Assembly (NCBI RefSeq): GCF_002007565.1
Contig: NZ_CP015625.1
Location: forward strand, 2,741,501-2,805,500
Direction: 5' to 3'
From: Ditibartonella choladocola
GTDB lineage: Bacteria > Pseudomonadota > Alphaproteobacteria > Rhizobiales > Rhizobiaceae
Length of the DNA stretch: 64,000 nt
Below are positions 19,740 to 29,609 of the stretch, piece by piece. The stretch's first letter is position 1. Every line of letters starts with the position of its first letter. The notes under the pieces were generated by a model. The model had not been told where the DNA came from, searched no databases, and worked only from the letters and a program-made list of their open reading frames with translations. Position numbers and translations under genes: made by a program.

Positions 19740-19756
19740 TTAACCGCGACTTAACC
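19740..19756 (+). promoter_or_regulatory. Candidate CtrA site upstream of ftsE
   Basis: The sequence TTAACCGCGACTTAACC matches the alphaproteobacterial CtrA consensus TTAA-N7-TTAAC exactly. It lies 145 bases before the ftsE start and 68 bases before hpt. FtsE/FtsX act in cell division, which fits control by the cell-cycle regulator CtrA. Binding itself is inferred. Confidence 0.5.
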
Positions 19757-19900
19757 ATATTCGTTAAGGATAGGAAAAAGAGTGGCGTCAGGTCAAGATA
19801 CCTTTCCACGATCAATCAAGATTGCCATTAAGGCGGTTACCAACATTTAAAAAAGAAAAACCGGATAAATATTTGTGCGGGCAGAATAGGTTAATTAACA

Positions 19901-20560
19901 GTGATTCGTTTTGAAAATGTAGGCTTGCGTTATGGCATGGGGCCGGAAGTCCTCCGTGATATAAGCTTTTATATTCCGCACGGGTCATTCCAGTTTTTGA
20001 CAGGCCCTTCCGGTGCGGGTAAAACCACATTATTGCGTTTGATGTTTCTGGCATTAAAACCGACACGCGGTCTTATCAATATATTCGGCCACGATACCGC
20101 GCTTTTAAAACGGCATGATATGCCGAAATTACGCCAACGAATCGGAATCGTTTTTCAGGATTTCCGCCTGCTCGATCATATGACAACCTATGAAAATGTT
20201 TCGCTTCCCTTACGCGTGAGGGGGCGTGAAGAAGCAACCTATCGTGCCGAGGTCGAAGAACTTCTTCAATGGGTGGGGCTCGGCGAACGGATGGATGTGT
20301 TGCCCCCTGTACTTTCCGGCGGGGAAAAACAACGCGTGGCAATTGCCCGCGCATTGATCGACCAGCCGGAAATATTGTTGGCGGACGAACCGACAGGCAA
20401 TGTCGACCCTGTTCTTGCGCGCAGATTATTGCGCTTGTTTATCGAACTCAACCGGTCGGGAACTGCTGTGGTGATCGCCACCCATGATGTCAACCTGATG
20501 GAGCAGATTGATGCTCGCCGGATGATACTCAATGACGGAAGGCTCGAACTCTATGACTGA
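19901..20560 (+). CDS. ftsE: Cell-division ATP-binding protein FtsE
   Basis: ATPase subunit of the FtsEX complex, which couples the division ring to peptidoglycan hydrolase activation in the periplasm. The 219-residue ABC protein has Walker A GPSGAGKTT (residues 35-43), Q-loop FQDFRLLD, signature LSGGEKQR (138-145), Walker B ILLADEPTG and the switch His in IATHDVN. The start codon is GTG; the nearest AGG is about 11 bases upstream, so translation may be modest. It overlaps ftsX by eight bases. Confidence 0.95.
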   Translation: MIRFENVGLRYGMGPEVLRDISFYIPHGSFQFLTGPSGAGKTTLLRLMFLALKPTRGLINIFGHDTALLKRHDMPKLRQRIGIVFQDFRLLDHMTTYENVSLPLRVRGREEATYRAEVEELLQWVGLGERMDVLPPVLSGGEKQRVAIARALIDQPEILLADEPTGNVDPVLARRLLRLFIELNRSGTAVVIATHDVNLMEQIDARRMILNDGRLELYD

Positions 20561-21527
20561 GCTTTCCCCATCCCCGAATTCACGAAAATTGTGGCAAGGT
20601 CGAAACGTTTCCGGACAAACGTCAATTGTTCCGGCGAGTGATGTCGCAGGGCAAGCGCTTGTTGTTGTCATTGCGATCATGACACTGCTTGCTTCCCTGT
20701 CGATTGGCGGGGTTGACCTGATCGGCTATTCGGCACACAACTGGGAAAACCAGATTTCACGCGAAGCAACAATTCAAATCCGGCCGACCGACGGACTGGA
20801 TATTGAAAAAACTCTGAATTATGCTGTCGAACTTGTGCAAGGTTTTCCGGGCGTCAAATCAGCTCAGATCATTGACCGCGCTCAAACCGAGCGCTTGCTT
20901 GAGCCTTGGCTTGGAACCGGTTTGGAACTGAAGGAACTGCCTATTCCACGTCTTGTCGTCGTGACCCTCGATGATACCAATAAAGCCGATTTCGGTATGA
21001 TTAGCGATGCCGTTGCAACACAAATTCCCGGTGGCAGTTTCGATGACCACCGCAATGCGATCAATCGCCTTGTTACAATGGCGCACGCAACGATCATTAT
21101 CGGAGTAATCATATTGGCACTTGTCATTTCTGCATTGACGCTCACCATCATATTTGCAACGCGCAGTGCTCTTTCAGCCAATGCCCACATTGTCGAAGTG
21201 CTCTACTTTATTGGTGCCGAAGCCGGTTTTATTGCCCGCCAATTCGACTTCCATTTTTTCAAGACCGGTCTGAAGGGCGCATTTTTGGGCGGTTTTACAA
21301 GTATCGTTATTTTTATCGTTTTTTCGTTCTGGACGCGTTTTGCTGCCGGAACACCCGGAAGCGATCAGGCTTCGGCATTATTCGGACATTTCAGTCTTGG
21401 GCTTTCAAGCTATATCAAGATTTTCATTTTAATCGGCTTTGTTGCATTGTTAACTATGGTCACAAGCCGCCTGACAATTCTAAGCCAGTTGAAATCCATC
21501 GACCGCAAGGAAAGTGATCTGTTCTGA
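20553..21527 (+). CDS. ftsX: Cell-division protein FtsX
   Basis: Membrane partner of FtsE. The 324-residue protein shows an N-terminal membrane helix (ALVVVIAIMTLLASLSIGGV), a periplasmic domain of about 110 residues and three C-terminal helices (IIIGVIILALVISALTLTII; FLGGFTSIVIFIVFSFW; YIKIFILIGFVALLTM), the FtsX fold. LVVVTLDDTNKADFGMI and the LSANAHIVEVLYFIGAEAGFI loop fit the family. The ATG at 20553 is chosen because GGAAGG precedes it; 20532 is an alternative. Operon with ftsE and, two bases downstream, the ydcF-like gene. Confidence 0.93.
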   Translation: MTELSPSPNSRKLWQGRNVSGQTSIVPASDVAGQALVVVIAIMTLLASLSIGGVDLIGYSAHNWENQISREATIQIRPTDGLDIEKTLNYAVELVQGFPGVKSAQIIDRAQTERLLEPWLGTGLELKELPIPRLVVVTLDDTNKADFGMISDAVATQIPGGSFDDHRNAINRLVTMAHATIIIGVIILALVISALTLTIIFATRSALSANAHIVEVLYFIGAEAGFIARQFDFHFFKTGLKGAFLGGFTSIVIFIVFSFWTRFAAGTPGSDQASALFGHFSLGLSSYIKIFILIGFVALLTMVTSRLTILSQLKSIDRKESDLF

Positions 21528-21529
21528 CA

Positions 21530-22201
21530 ATGAGCGAATACACTTTATACGCACAAATTTCCGATCCGGAACCGGAGCACAAAAGCTTAAGCCGGATAAA
21601 ATTGTTGCGTTGGAAAAGACGGTTTTTCAAACATCTTCCACCTGTCAGCATTTTTATTCTCGTTTGTATTATTCTGTTCGGTAGCGGTTTTTTCTATTTC
21701 AGCGAAAAAGTATCGCGTCTTGCGCGGCCTGATCCGTTACCAGAGGCTGATGGAATAATTGTGTTGACCGGCGGCGAAAGTCGCATGGAAGCGGGTCTTG
21801 ACCTGCTTGCCAAGGGATTGGGTCGACGGCTTCTCATCAGCGGTGTCAATCCTTCAACCAACAGTCAGGCCTTGATACGTGTGACCCACAGCGACCCGCA
21901 ACTCTTTCAATGCTGTGTGGATCTCGGACGGGAAGCAATCAATACAATGGGCAATGCGGAAGAAGCAACAGACTGGATCCGGAAAAATCACTATCAAAAG
22001 GTTTATATTGTCACCAACGATTATCATATGCCGCGTTCTTTACGCGAATTGAATCGCTTGATGCCCGATATCGACTTTATCGCCTATCCGATCAGCGAGG
22101 GAACCGGTGAACAAAGCCTGCTCAGGCAATTGGGTGAATTACGACTGCTTGCAAGCGAATATATCAAATTTATCGGTGCGGAGTTGCGAGCCTATTTCTG
22201 A
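21530..22201 (+). CDS. YdcF family (DUF218) membrane-anchored protein
   Basis: A 223-residue inner-membrane protein with one helix near residues 38-55 and a periplasmic or cytoplasmic DUF218 domain. Typical signatures are ADGIIVLTGGESRMEAGLDLL, LLISGVNP, and TMGNAEEATDWIRKNHYQKVYIVTNDYHMPRSL. Related proteins (YdcF, SanA, ElyC) affect envelope and peptidoglycan precursor handling, but the reaction is unknown. It begins two bases after ftsX, so it is part of the ftsEX operon, which suggests a role in envelope work at division. Confidence 0.85.
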   Translation: MSEYTLYAQISDPEPEHKSLSRIKLLRWKRRFFKHLPPVSIFILVCIILFGSGFFYFSEKVSRLARPDPLPEADGIIVLTGGESRMEAGLDLLAKGLGRRLLISGVNPSTNSQALIRVTHSDPQLFQCCVDLGREAINTMGNAEEATDWIRKNHYQKVYIVTNDYHMPRSLRELNRLMPDIDFIAYPISEGTGEQSLLRQLGELRLLASEYIKFIGAELRAYF

Positions 22202-22277
22202 TAGAAGCGATTTTCATTTAAGCCTATATGTTCAACAATTGGCAAAATGATATTGGGTGACAATCTATCGTCATTGT

Positions 22278-22751
22278 TCAGCGTTTGAAATCGGCAACTT
22301 TTGCTGAAAGGACATTGATCGCATCTGTCGAACGCAGCTTCACCTGAAAACCGCGGCCGCCACCATTGATATAAATTTTATCGAACAATTCGGCCGTTTC
22401 TTCAAAAACCGTAGGCAGATGCCGCCTTTGTCCGAAAGGCGATATACCCCCTACTTTATAACCGGTGAGCTTTTCAGCTTCTTCAACACTCAACATTTCG
22501 GCATGTTTTCCACCGAAAGCGGCAGCAAGCTTTTTCATATTGGCTTCCTGATCGGATGGTAAAACCGCAACATGGGGTTTGCCATCGACGCTCACCATCA
22601 GCGTTTTAAAAACCGTTTCGGGATCTGCTCCGACTGCTTCGGCAGCCTGCAACCCAACGCGGTCTGCATGTGGATCATAATGATAGGTAATGAACTCGTA
22701 GGCGATATGATTGTGATCGAGAAAGGCGGTTGCCGGAGTGGTTTTTGACAC
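22278..22751 (-). CDS. ybaK: Cys-tRNA(Pro)/Cys-tRNA(Cys) deacylase, YbaK/EbsC family
   Basis: A 157-residue trans-editing factor that removes cysteine wrongly attached to tRNA-Pro. Diagnostic segments are EAVGADPETVFKTLMV with the family's lysine (FKTL), VLPSDQEANMKKLAAAFGGKHAEM and YKVGGISPFGQRRHLPTVF, the Gly-Gly-Ile-Ser-Pro-Phe-Gly motif of the substrate pocket. Length is normal. Monocistronic, on the minus strand between ydcF and macB. Confidence 0.92.
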   Translation of the reverse strand: MSKTTPATAFLDHNHIAYEFITYHYDPHADRVGLQAAEAVGADPETVFKTLMVSVDGKPHVAVLPSDQEANMKKLAAAFGGKHAEMLSVEEAEKLTGYKVGGISPFGQRRHLPTVFEETAELFDKIYINGGGRGFQVKLRSTDAINVLSAKVADFKR

Positions 22752-22809
22752 TTTTGACTTCCTTCAAGTTCCAATATTTATCAACCCGATCCATTCCCCA
22801 TCGGCTAAA

Positions 22810-24789
22810 CTAATCGCGAGCGAGAGCGGCCACAGGATCGAGTTTTGAAGCATTACGAGCGGGCAAAAAGCCGAATCCGATGCCAATGAGGGTTGAAAAG
22901 ATGAACGCTATAATAATCGAACCTGTCGAGTAAACAAGTTTAAACGGCGCACCGCTTACTGCAAAAATCCATCCGACAGAAAGTCCTAATAAAATCCCCA
23001 AAGCCCCGCCGATGAGACAAACAAGCACAGATTCGATCAGAAATTGTTGGAGAATATCGCTCTGTCGCGCGCCCACTGCCATACGAACACCGATTTCATT
23101 GATGCGCTCGGATACTGTGACGAGCATAATATTCATAACGCCAATTCCCCCGACCAGAAGAGAAATCAAAGCGATGGAGGCAACAAGCAAAGTCAGAACT
23201 TGCGTGCTTGCAATGACTTGTTCACGAAATTCTTCCGAATTGCGAATAAAGAAGTCTTCAGTGCCATGCCGCATGACGAGGAAGCGTTTGACGGCCTCTT
23301 CCGCAAGACGTGAGTCAACATTATCGGCAACTTTCAACGTAATCGAGCGAACAGTATTATTGCCGAGAAAACGCGTCTGCACCGTGGTATAAGGCAAATA
23401 AAGTTGCAAAGTATCGGATGGTGGCCCCATTTGCTGCAACTCGATAACACCGACAATACGGGTGGGAACTTTTCCCACCAGAACCACCTTGCCTATCGGG
23501 CTTTCATGGCTATCGGGAAAAAGCGTTGGCACGGCCTGCTTTTCAACCACAAGATCGGTTGCACGCGAAGCCACACTTTCCGAATCGAACAACCGCCCTT
23601 CAACAAGTTTTGCTCCTTGTGCTTTGAAATATTGGTCGCTCACGCCATAGACTGTGACGTTCGATTCAATCGACCCGTAGCGGACAGTGGACGACGTTGT
23701 AACAGTCGGCGTTACCGCATCGGCATAAGGTTGTTCGGAAAGTGCTATTGCATCGGAATCAACCAGTGTCGTGACTTTACCCGAACGCATATCGGCAAAG
23801 CTTTTTCCGGCAAAGATATTCAATGTATTGCTTCCCAGACTGTTGATATTTTCAAGAATCTGTTTTTGCGTACCGTTTCCCAAAGCAACCATCGAAACCA
23901 CGGCGGCAATACCGATAATAACACCAAGCATCGTCAAAAACGTCCGCATACGATGGGCGTTCATTGACAACAAGGCCATGCGGAAAGCTTCATGGAAGCG
24001 GTCAAAAAAAGATCTCAAGAGTCCGATTTTTTTGTTGCTGACAACTTCTGTTGCGACTTCGTCTGCATGGCCGGTGGCTACTTCTGTCGGCTGGTTGGGT
24101 TTATCCGACAAAATCTCCCCGTCGCTGATTTCGATAATCCGTTCGGCTTTTTTGGCCACCGACATATCGTGTGTTACGATAATGATCGTGCGCCCTTCTG
24201 CGTGAATTTCCTCCAGAATACGCAACACTTCTTCGCCGCTATGGCTGTCCAGTGCGCCTGTCGGCTCATCGGCAAGGATAACCTCGCCATTATTCATCAA
24301 TGCGCGGGCAATAGACACGCGTTGTTGCTGGCCGCCGGAAAGTTGTCCGGGACGGTGGGTAATGCGCTCGCCCATACCGAGACGTTCCAATAGCGCTGTT
24401 GCACGCTTTTCCCGTTCGGCGGGGGAACGCCCCGCATAGATCGCCGGAATTTCCACATTGTCGAGTGCTGTCAATTCCCCCAGCAAATGGTAACGCTGGA
24501 AAATAAAACCGAAATGATCGCGCCGGAGCGCAGAAAGTTCGTCAGCAGAAAGTTGCGAGGTTTCTTTGCCCGAAACCTTGTAGCTTCCCGAACTTGGCCG
24601 GTCGAGACAGCCGAGAATATTCATCAAGGTCGATTTTCCCGACCCCGATGCGCCAACGATTGCCACCATCTCGCCCCGATGGATGGTGAGATCAATTCCT
24701 TTCAAGACACGTACATTGGTTTCGCCCGCGGGAAATTCGCGGATAACGTCTTTAAGCACAATGACCGCATCTTTGTGAGTGTTTTCCAT
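22810..24789 (-). CDS. macB: MacB-type ABC transporter, ATP-binding and permease protein
   Basis: Inner-membrane engine of a MacAB tripartite exporter (macrolides, toxins, siderophores or glycolipids in known cases). The 659-residue protein fuses an N-terminal ABC domain (Walker [11 protein letters not shown] at residues 45-54, signature LSGGQQQR, Walker [11 protein letters not shown]) to a MacB_PCD/FtsX module: one helix near residue 285 ([20 protein letters not shown]), a periplasmic domain of about 230 residues, and three C-terminal helices. The substrate cannot be told from sequence. macA lies four bases upstream and the outer-membrane factor before that, giving a complete export operon. 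Confidence 0.94.
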   Translation of the reverse strand: MENTHKDAVIVLKDVIREFPAGETNVRVLKGIDLTIHRGEMVAIVGASGSGKSTLMNILGCLDRPSSGSYKVSGKETSQLSADELSALRRDHFGFIFQRYHLLGELTALDNVEIPAIYAGRSPAEREKRATALLERLGMGERITHRPGQLSGGQQQRVSIARALMNNGEVILADEPTGALDSHSGEEVLRILEEIHAEGRTIIIVTHDMSVAKKAERIIEISDGEILSDKPNQPTEVATGHADEVATEVVSNKKIGLLRSFFDRFHEAFRMALLSMNAHRMRTFLTMLGVIIGIAAVVSMVALGNGTQKQILENINSLGSNTLNIFAGKSFADMRSGKVTTLVDSDAIALSEQPYADAVTPTVTTSSTVRYGSIESNVTVYGVSDQYFKAQGAKLVEGRLFDSESVASRATDLVVEKQAVPTLFPDSHESPIGKVVLVGKVPTRIVGVIELQQMGPPSDTLQLYLPYTTVQTRFLGNNTVRSITLKVADNVDSRLAEEAVKRFLVMRHGTEDFFIRNSEEFREQVIASTQVLTLLVASIALISLLVGGIGVMNIMLVTVSERINEIGVRMAVGARQSDILQQFLIESVLVCLIGGALGILLGLSVGWIFAVSGAPFKLVYSTGSIIIAFIFSTLIGIGFGFLPARNASKLDPVAALARD

Positions 24790-24792
24790 AGC

Positions 24793-25992
24793 TTAGAATG
24801 GCCCCACACGATGACGGTTTCCGGATGTAGAAGGCATAGTGCCGTTGCTCACTCCGGTTACAACGGTTTCGCCTTCTTCAAGTCCTGAAACCACCTCGAC
24901 CATGACTTTGTTATTCAATCCGGTTTCAATGTCGCGGGCTTCGACGTTGCCATTCTTGTCAAGAATATTGACCACAGCTTTGTTGCCCGAAACATCATTC
25001 AACGCGTCACTCGGTATAAGCAGCACTTTTTGAGCGCGCCCCAGAATAATATGGACTTCCGCAGTCATATAAGTGCGCAAAACACCATCATCATTCGGCA
25101 CATTGAATGTGCCATTATAATAGATGGCCTGTGACGTTGACGAGCTCGAAGAAGCAGTCGACGACGAATTGAAACTGATGTCATTGCGGATGGATTCAGG
25201 CGCCGGTTCAATTTTTTCCAAGCGGCTTTCATAGTGTCGCGTACGATTGCCTAAAACATTGAAATAAAGGTCCTGACCGGGTTTGACATTGATAACATCG
25301 GCTTCGGATATTTCGGCACGAACAGTCATCACCGACAAATCGCCGAGAATAACAATCGTCGGAGCCGACTGGACAGCATTGACGTTTTGCCCTTCCTGAA
25401 CGACTGTGGCGAGAACTGTACCATCGGACGGTGCTGTTACGCGTGTATAACCGAGATTGACTTTGGCTGTCTCGACATCGACTTCCGCTTGAACAATCTG
25501 GGCTTTCAACTGGTCGATCTGTGCCGCACGGATTTTGACTTGCGCATCGGCATCATCGAAATCGGCTTTGGAAACCGCATGGGACGAAATCATCGTTTGC
25601 TGGCGGGTCATATTCTGCTTGGCAAGAACGAGTTGCGCTTCCTGCTCGGCAAGCTTGCCACGATAATTGGCAAGCGCTGCTTCCTTGCTTTTCAAATCGT
25701 TGGTCTGCGTTGTCGGATCGATTTCGGCAAGCAGATCGCCTTCTTTGACAACACTGCCCGGTTTTACTTTCAAAGAAATAATACGACCCGTCGCGCGTGC
25801 ACCCACAGCGACAAGACGGTGCGGTTTTATCGTGCCATTTGCAAGAACGCTGACTTCAATATCTCCCCTTTTGACTTTGGATGTCATGTAAGTCGGCGCA
25901 GCCGTGGTGAAAAAGACCGAATGGATAAATATCAAAAGCACGATCAGTGCAATCACAGCAATAATAATGGTGACTGTTTTTTTTGCTTTCAT
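24793..25992 (-). CDS. macA: MacA-type periplasmic adaptor (HlyD/RND family)
   Basis: Membrane-fusion protein linking MacB to the outer-membrane channel. The 399-residue protein has one N-terminal membrane helix (residues 7-29), a lipoyl half-motif (GRIISLKVKPGSVVKEGDLLAEID), a long coiled-coil hairpin at about 95-178, the second lipoyl half (YTRVTAPSDGTVLATVVQEGQNV), and beta-barrel and membrane-proximal domains. A Ser-rich stretch at 276-288 (TASSSSSTS) falls at a surface loop of the beta-barrel region and is unusual. It overlaps the upstream outer-membrane factor gene by four bases, implying coupled translation. Confidence 0.93.
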   Translation of the reverse strand: MKAKKTVTIIIAVIALIVLLIFIHSVFFTTAAPTYMTSKVKRGDIEVSVLANGTIKPHRLVAVGARATGRIISLKVKPGSVVKEGDLLAEIDPTTQTNDLKSKEAALANYRGKLAEQEAQLVLAKQNMTRQQTMISSHAVSKADFDDADAQVKIRAAQIDQLKAQIVQAEVDVETAKVNLGYTRVTAPSDGTVLATVVQEGQNVNAVQSAPTIVILGDLSVMTVRAEISEADVINVKPGQDLYFNVLGNRTRHYESRLEKIEPAPESIRNDISFNSSSTASSSSSTSQAIYYNGTFNVPNDDGVLRTYMTAEVHIILGRAQKVLLIPSDALNDVSGNKAVVNILDKNGNVEARDIETGLNNKVMVEVVSGLEEGETVVTGVSNGTMPSTSGNRHRVGPF

Positions 25993-27479
25993 CGCGTTTT
26001 GCTCTCTGCTTCAACTTTTCTGATGTGAGGACCTGTATAGCCGTCAACAATTTCAGGTTTTTTATCGTCAACCGCACCATTCCATCCGCCACCCAATGCT
26101 TTCATGAGCGAAATATAGTCTTTGGTAATCGAAACGCGGCTTTCAATCAGCGACTGTTCGGATGAATAATGGGAACGTTCTGCATTCAACAGTTCAAGAA
26201 AACTGGTATTGCCGCTTTGGTAAAGCGAGCGTGATAAACTCAATGCTTTGGCATAGGAATTGGCGGCAATGGCAAGTTTAGCCGAGCGCTGTCTTTCTTT
26301 GCTCATGGATACGAGTGCATTTTCGACATCTTCCAATGCCGTCAACACGCTGCTTCGATAATTGATAAACGATTGGTCACGCTGGGCACGGGCAACCTCT
26401 ACAGCAGCCATTCTCTGCCCGCCTTCAAAAATCGGTATGCTGACACCCGGACCTGCCGACCAACTGATCGAAGAACTTTTTCCGAGTTCACCCGGCTGGG
26501 TCGCAGCCGTTGAAATATTGCCGGTCAATGTCAATGAAGGATAACGGTCGGCTTCCTTCTGGCCGATACGGGCAGTTGCTTGCGCATATTGCCGCTCGGC
26601 CAGACGAACATCCGGACGCGTCAATAATATATCGGCAGGAACACCTGCCGGAATCGGCCATTTCGGTTCAGGGATTTTATCCGCTTTTGCCATGACATCA
26701 TTAAGGGCTGTCGGGCTTTGTCCTGTCAGAACCGATAAACGGTGGATTGTTGTTGCAAGATTGGCCTGCATTTGCGGAATACCGGCTTCGGTGGTGGCAG
26801 CCTGACCTTCGGCATTCGAGACATCAAGCTGGGAAACCGCACCGGCGGCAAATTTATCTTTCGTCAATTGTGCGGTGCGCCGTTGGGCAATTGCCGTGCG
26901 TTGAGCCAATGCTATTTGTTGTTGTAGCCCGCGTATTTCCGCATAATTGGTTGCAACATCTCCAATCAGGGTCAGCATTGTCGCACGCATATCTTCTTTG
27001 GCACCATCAAGACCGTATTTTGCAGCTTCAACAGCCCGCCGGTTGGCACCGAAAAGATCAATTTCCCAACTTGAATCAAGACCGCCGCGATACTGGCTGC
27101 GCTCAGGCCCGCCTGCAGATTTATTGCGATTGGCAGAAGCCGAGCCGTCGATACTTGGCAATAATGTGCCGGTCGTCTGCCACAAGCTTGCTCTTGCTTC
27201 GCGAACTTTTGCTTTTGCCGACTGGACATCATTGTTACCGGCAATGGCATCCGTCACAAGTTTATCAAGCAAGGGGTCATTCAGTCTTTGCCACCAGTTT
27301 GCCAGTTCCGGCGGTGATGAAGGTGTTTCACGGGAATCGGAACTCCACTTGGCATCAAGTTTGAAAACAGGCTTTTGATAGTCAGGGCCGACAAGACAGC
27401 CCGAAAGCATTGCCCCTCCGGCAAGAATAACCAGTAAAAGAGCTGATCGGCCGACAGTTTTCAAACGGCATTTGCGCAT
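25989..27479 (-). CDS. Outer-membrane efflux lipoprotein, NodT/OprM family
   Basis: TolC-like outer-membrane channel of the MacAB-type exporter. The 496-residue protein begins with a lipoprotein signal ending AMLSGC (Cys 28), followed by LVGPDYQKP, the hallmark of the NodT/OprM branch. Two outer-membrane efflux repeats follow: WWQRLNDPLLDKLVTDAIAGN and, in the second half, LTRPDVRLAERQYAQATARIG. FLELLNAERSHYSSEQ near the end is typical. The start at 27479 is taken because it begins the signal peptide; the longer frame from 27515 adds 12 residues. First gene of the mac operon. Confidence 0.93.
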   Translation of the reverse strand: MRKCRLKTVGRSALLLVILAGGAMLSGCLVGPDYQKPVFKLDAKWSSDSRETPSSPPELANWWQRLNDPLLDKLVTDAIAGNNDVQSAKAKVREARASLWQTTGTLLPSIDGSASANRNKSAGGPERSQYRGGLDSSWEIDLFGANRRAVEAAKYGLDGAKEDMRATMLTLIGDVATNYAEIRGLQQQIALAQRTAIAQRRTAQLTKDKFAAGAVSQLDVSNAEGQAATTEAGIPQMQANLATTIHRLSVLTGQSPTALNDVMAKADKIPEPKWPIPAGVPADILLTRPDVRLAERQYAQATARIGQKEADRYPSLTLTGNISTAATQPGELGKSSSISWSAGPGVSIPIFEGGQRMAAVEVARAQRDQSFINYRSSVLTALEDVENALVSMSKERQRSAKLAIAANSYAKALSLSRSLYQSGNTSFLELLNAERSHYSSEQSLIESRVSITKDYISLMKALGGGWNGAVDDKKPEIVDGYTGPHIRKVEAESKTR

Positions 27480-27624
27480 TATTTTTCTGCTCCGATCAAA
27501 AAACCATACAGTCAAAAAACGTTTTTCCCGCGCTTCTTATTTCATAAACAGAAACGAAAATCTCGTGAAATTTTGTTCATGTTCAACCAAATCAATGGAC
27601 TTTATAGAAACAATTCCCGTTTTT

Positions 27625-28431
27625 TCAAGCAAGGTCGAAACGCATGATAACCGGCACATGATCGGACGGCTTTTCCATTCCTCTTGCCTCGGTCAATATT
27701 TCCATTTCCTGCATATGTGGTACAAGATCCGGCGATGACCAGATATGATCCAGTCTGCGCCCGCGATTTGATGTCTCCCAATCCTTGGCCCGATAGCTCC
27801 ACCATGTAAAAATTTTTTCCGGTTCGGGAATTTTCTTGCGCATCAAGTCAACCCAACCACCTTGAGAACAAAGTTCAATCAATGTTTTTGTCTCTATCGG
27901 CGTGTGACTGACAATTTTCAAAAGTTGTTTATGTGACCACACATCATTTTCATAAGGTGCTATATTGAGGTCGCCTACAAGAATGCTTGAAAGCCCGTCG
28001 CCCATATCGGCTTTGACGGCTTTCATTTCTTCCAGAAAATCAAGCTTATGACGGAATTTGGGATTGATTTCGGGATCCGGTTCATCCCCGCCTGCCGGAA
28101 CGTAGAAATTATGTATACGGATATGTTTGTCACCAGCCTTTATGACGACAGCAACATGCCGGCAATCATGCTTGTTACAGAATTCCTTTTTCTCGACCTC
28201 CTCGAATGGCCGCAACGATAAGGTTGCCACACCGTGATAGCCTTTTTGCCCATGAACAGCGATATGTTCATAACCTGCCGCACGCAAGGCCTTATACGGG
28301 AATTTATCATCGGGACATTTGGTTTCCTGCAAACACAAAACATCCGGCTTTTCCTTTTGCAAAAGTTGAAGCACAAGAGGCAAACGCAAACGAACCGAAT
28401 TGATATTCCATGTAGCAATTGAAAAACTCAT
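27625..28431 (-). CDS. xth: Exodeoxyribonuclease III (AP endonuclease)
   Basis: Base-excision repair enzyme that cuts at abasic sites and trims 3' ends. The 268-residue protein shows the exonuclease-endonuclease-phosphatase fold: WNINSVRLRL, VLCLQETKCPDD with the metal-binding Glu, YNF-type NFYVPAGG, LVGDLNIAPYENDVW with catalytic Asp and Asn, RLDHIWSS, and PSDHVPVIM with the catalytic Asp-His. Length is normal for XthA. It lies 145 bases upstream of the mac operon on the same strand and probably has its own transcript. Confidence 0.95.
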   Translation of the reverse strand: MSFSIATWNINSVRLRLPLVLQLLQKEKPDVLCLQETKCPDDKFPYKALRAAGYEHIAVHGQKGYHGVATLSLRPFEEVEKKEFCNKHDCRHVAVVIKAGDKHIRIHNFYVPAGGDEPDPEINPKFRHKLDFLEEMKAVKADMGDGLSSILVGDLNIAPYENDVWSHKQLLKIVSHTPIETKTLIELCSQGGWVDLMRKKIPEPEKIFTWWSYRAKDWETSNRGRRLDHIWSSPDLVPHMQEMEILTEARGMEKPSDHVPVIMRFDLA

Positions 28432-28870
28432 TACACTTGAACCTTGATTGAGAAATAATGCGGTTACCGGTTCTTTAAGCGCAAAACGAGATAAAATCCA
28501 GTTTTAGCCTGAACCATATTGTTTCCTGAATTTTCTTGACCGGAAGTAGGCCATGAATTCCGGCCATTCCGGAAAATTATTTCCGTGATAGGGAGCGACT
28601 TTTCAAAACAGGTAAGACTTTTAATAAATAAATATCAGGTCTTATTTTTAATGAATCAATATAATAAAAATAATTCAAAACTATATTTATTAAATTCATA
28701 GTGCAATATTCAAAAAAATTTAAATAAAAACTTGTTATACTTAATTTTAATTAATTTTTATTCTGTATTTTTGTAGAATGGATATGTCCGTTTTTACATA
28801 AATTATAATAAGATTTATAAAATCAGGTTATATATTTTGACTGTCCGGCTTTAACTTATCAAAGTTAATT
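28432..28870. other. AT-rich spacer upstream of xth
   Basis: Between xth and the end of lolA. The part from about 28620 to 28840 is almost wholly A and T. A six-base inverted repeat, CCGGAA (28540-28545) with TTCCGG (28558-28563), sits about 110 bases before xth and could be a small hairpin or operator. No gene or RNA is recognised. Confidence 0.45.
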
Positions 28871-29515
28871 TCAGTTCCTTTTCATAGAAATTCTTTGATA
28901 GGGAATATCGAACATTCCTTTGGCAAATCTGACGCCTTTACGAACATTGGTAATCTGTACTGTTGTCTCAAGATTTTGTTTGTCGACAATGGTCCATTGC
29001 AAAAGTTCATAAGTTTTGGAATCAAAAATCATACGAATTTGCCCTTTGCCCAATGTCTTATCGGCAAGAATAATTGTCGTTGACCCTTGATCCTGACTGA
29101 CACTCAATAATTTGCCATCTGACAGATCAATTTTTGTATCGAGCAACATCTTCATGGGTGTCTGCGACAATTGGTAAAGATCCCATGTATCAAGTTTACG
29201 GTTATTGATCGCTACCGATTTGCCATCTGTAATCACGCGCACCGGCGAATTTTTATAACTGAAGCGAATTTTACCGGGTCTTTCGAGATAAAATGTTCCT
29301 TCGGTCATTTCGCCTTTCGGACTGAATTGTATAAAATCACCGGTCATTGTCTGGATTGCAGCAAAATGATTTGCAATATCCTGTGCATGGGCAGCCAAAT
29401 TGGTGTTCTGGGCAAAAGCTGGCGGTGTCATGATAGTAGCCGTCGTGACTGCGGCTGTTGCAAGAGCAATAGCAGTATAAAAAACTTTGAAAGTGGATGC
29501 GCATGTTTTTGTCAT
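28871..29515 (-). CDS. lolA: Outer-membrane lipoprotein carrier protein LolA
   Basis: Periplasmic chaperone that shuttles lipoproteins from the LolCDE complex to the outer membrane. The 214-residue precursor has a signal peptide ending TPPAFA before QNTNLAAHA. The mature part has the unclosed beta-barrel pattern typical of alphaproteobacterial LolA: MTGDFIQFSPKGEMTEGTFYLERPGKIRFSY, then ITDGKSVAINNRKL and GTFDIP-like GMFDIPYQ at the end. It follows ftsK on the minus strand with a 94-base gap, an arrangement conserved in Rhizobiales. Confidence 0.92.
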   Translation of the reverse strand: MTKTCASTFKVFYTAIALATAAVTTATIMTPPAFAQNTNLAAHAQDIANHFAAIQTMTGDFIQFSPKGEMTEGTFYLERPGKIRFSYKNSPVRVITDGKSVAINNRKLDTWDLYQLSQTPMKMLLDTKIDLSDGKLLSVSQDQGSTTIILADKTLGKGQIRMIFDSKTYELLQWTIVDKQNLETTVQITNVRKGVRFAKGMFDIPYQRISMKRN

Positions 29516-29609
29516 TCATTATCTCCTGCATTTATTCTTGCAGTAACCTGTGGCGTCACTATGACATTGGCGGCGAGCGGCAACGCGCCCGCAACTTAAA
29601 ACAAATATT

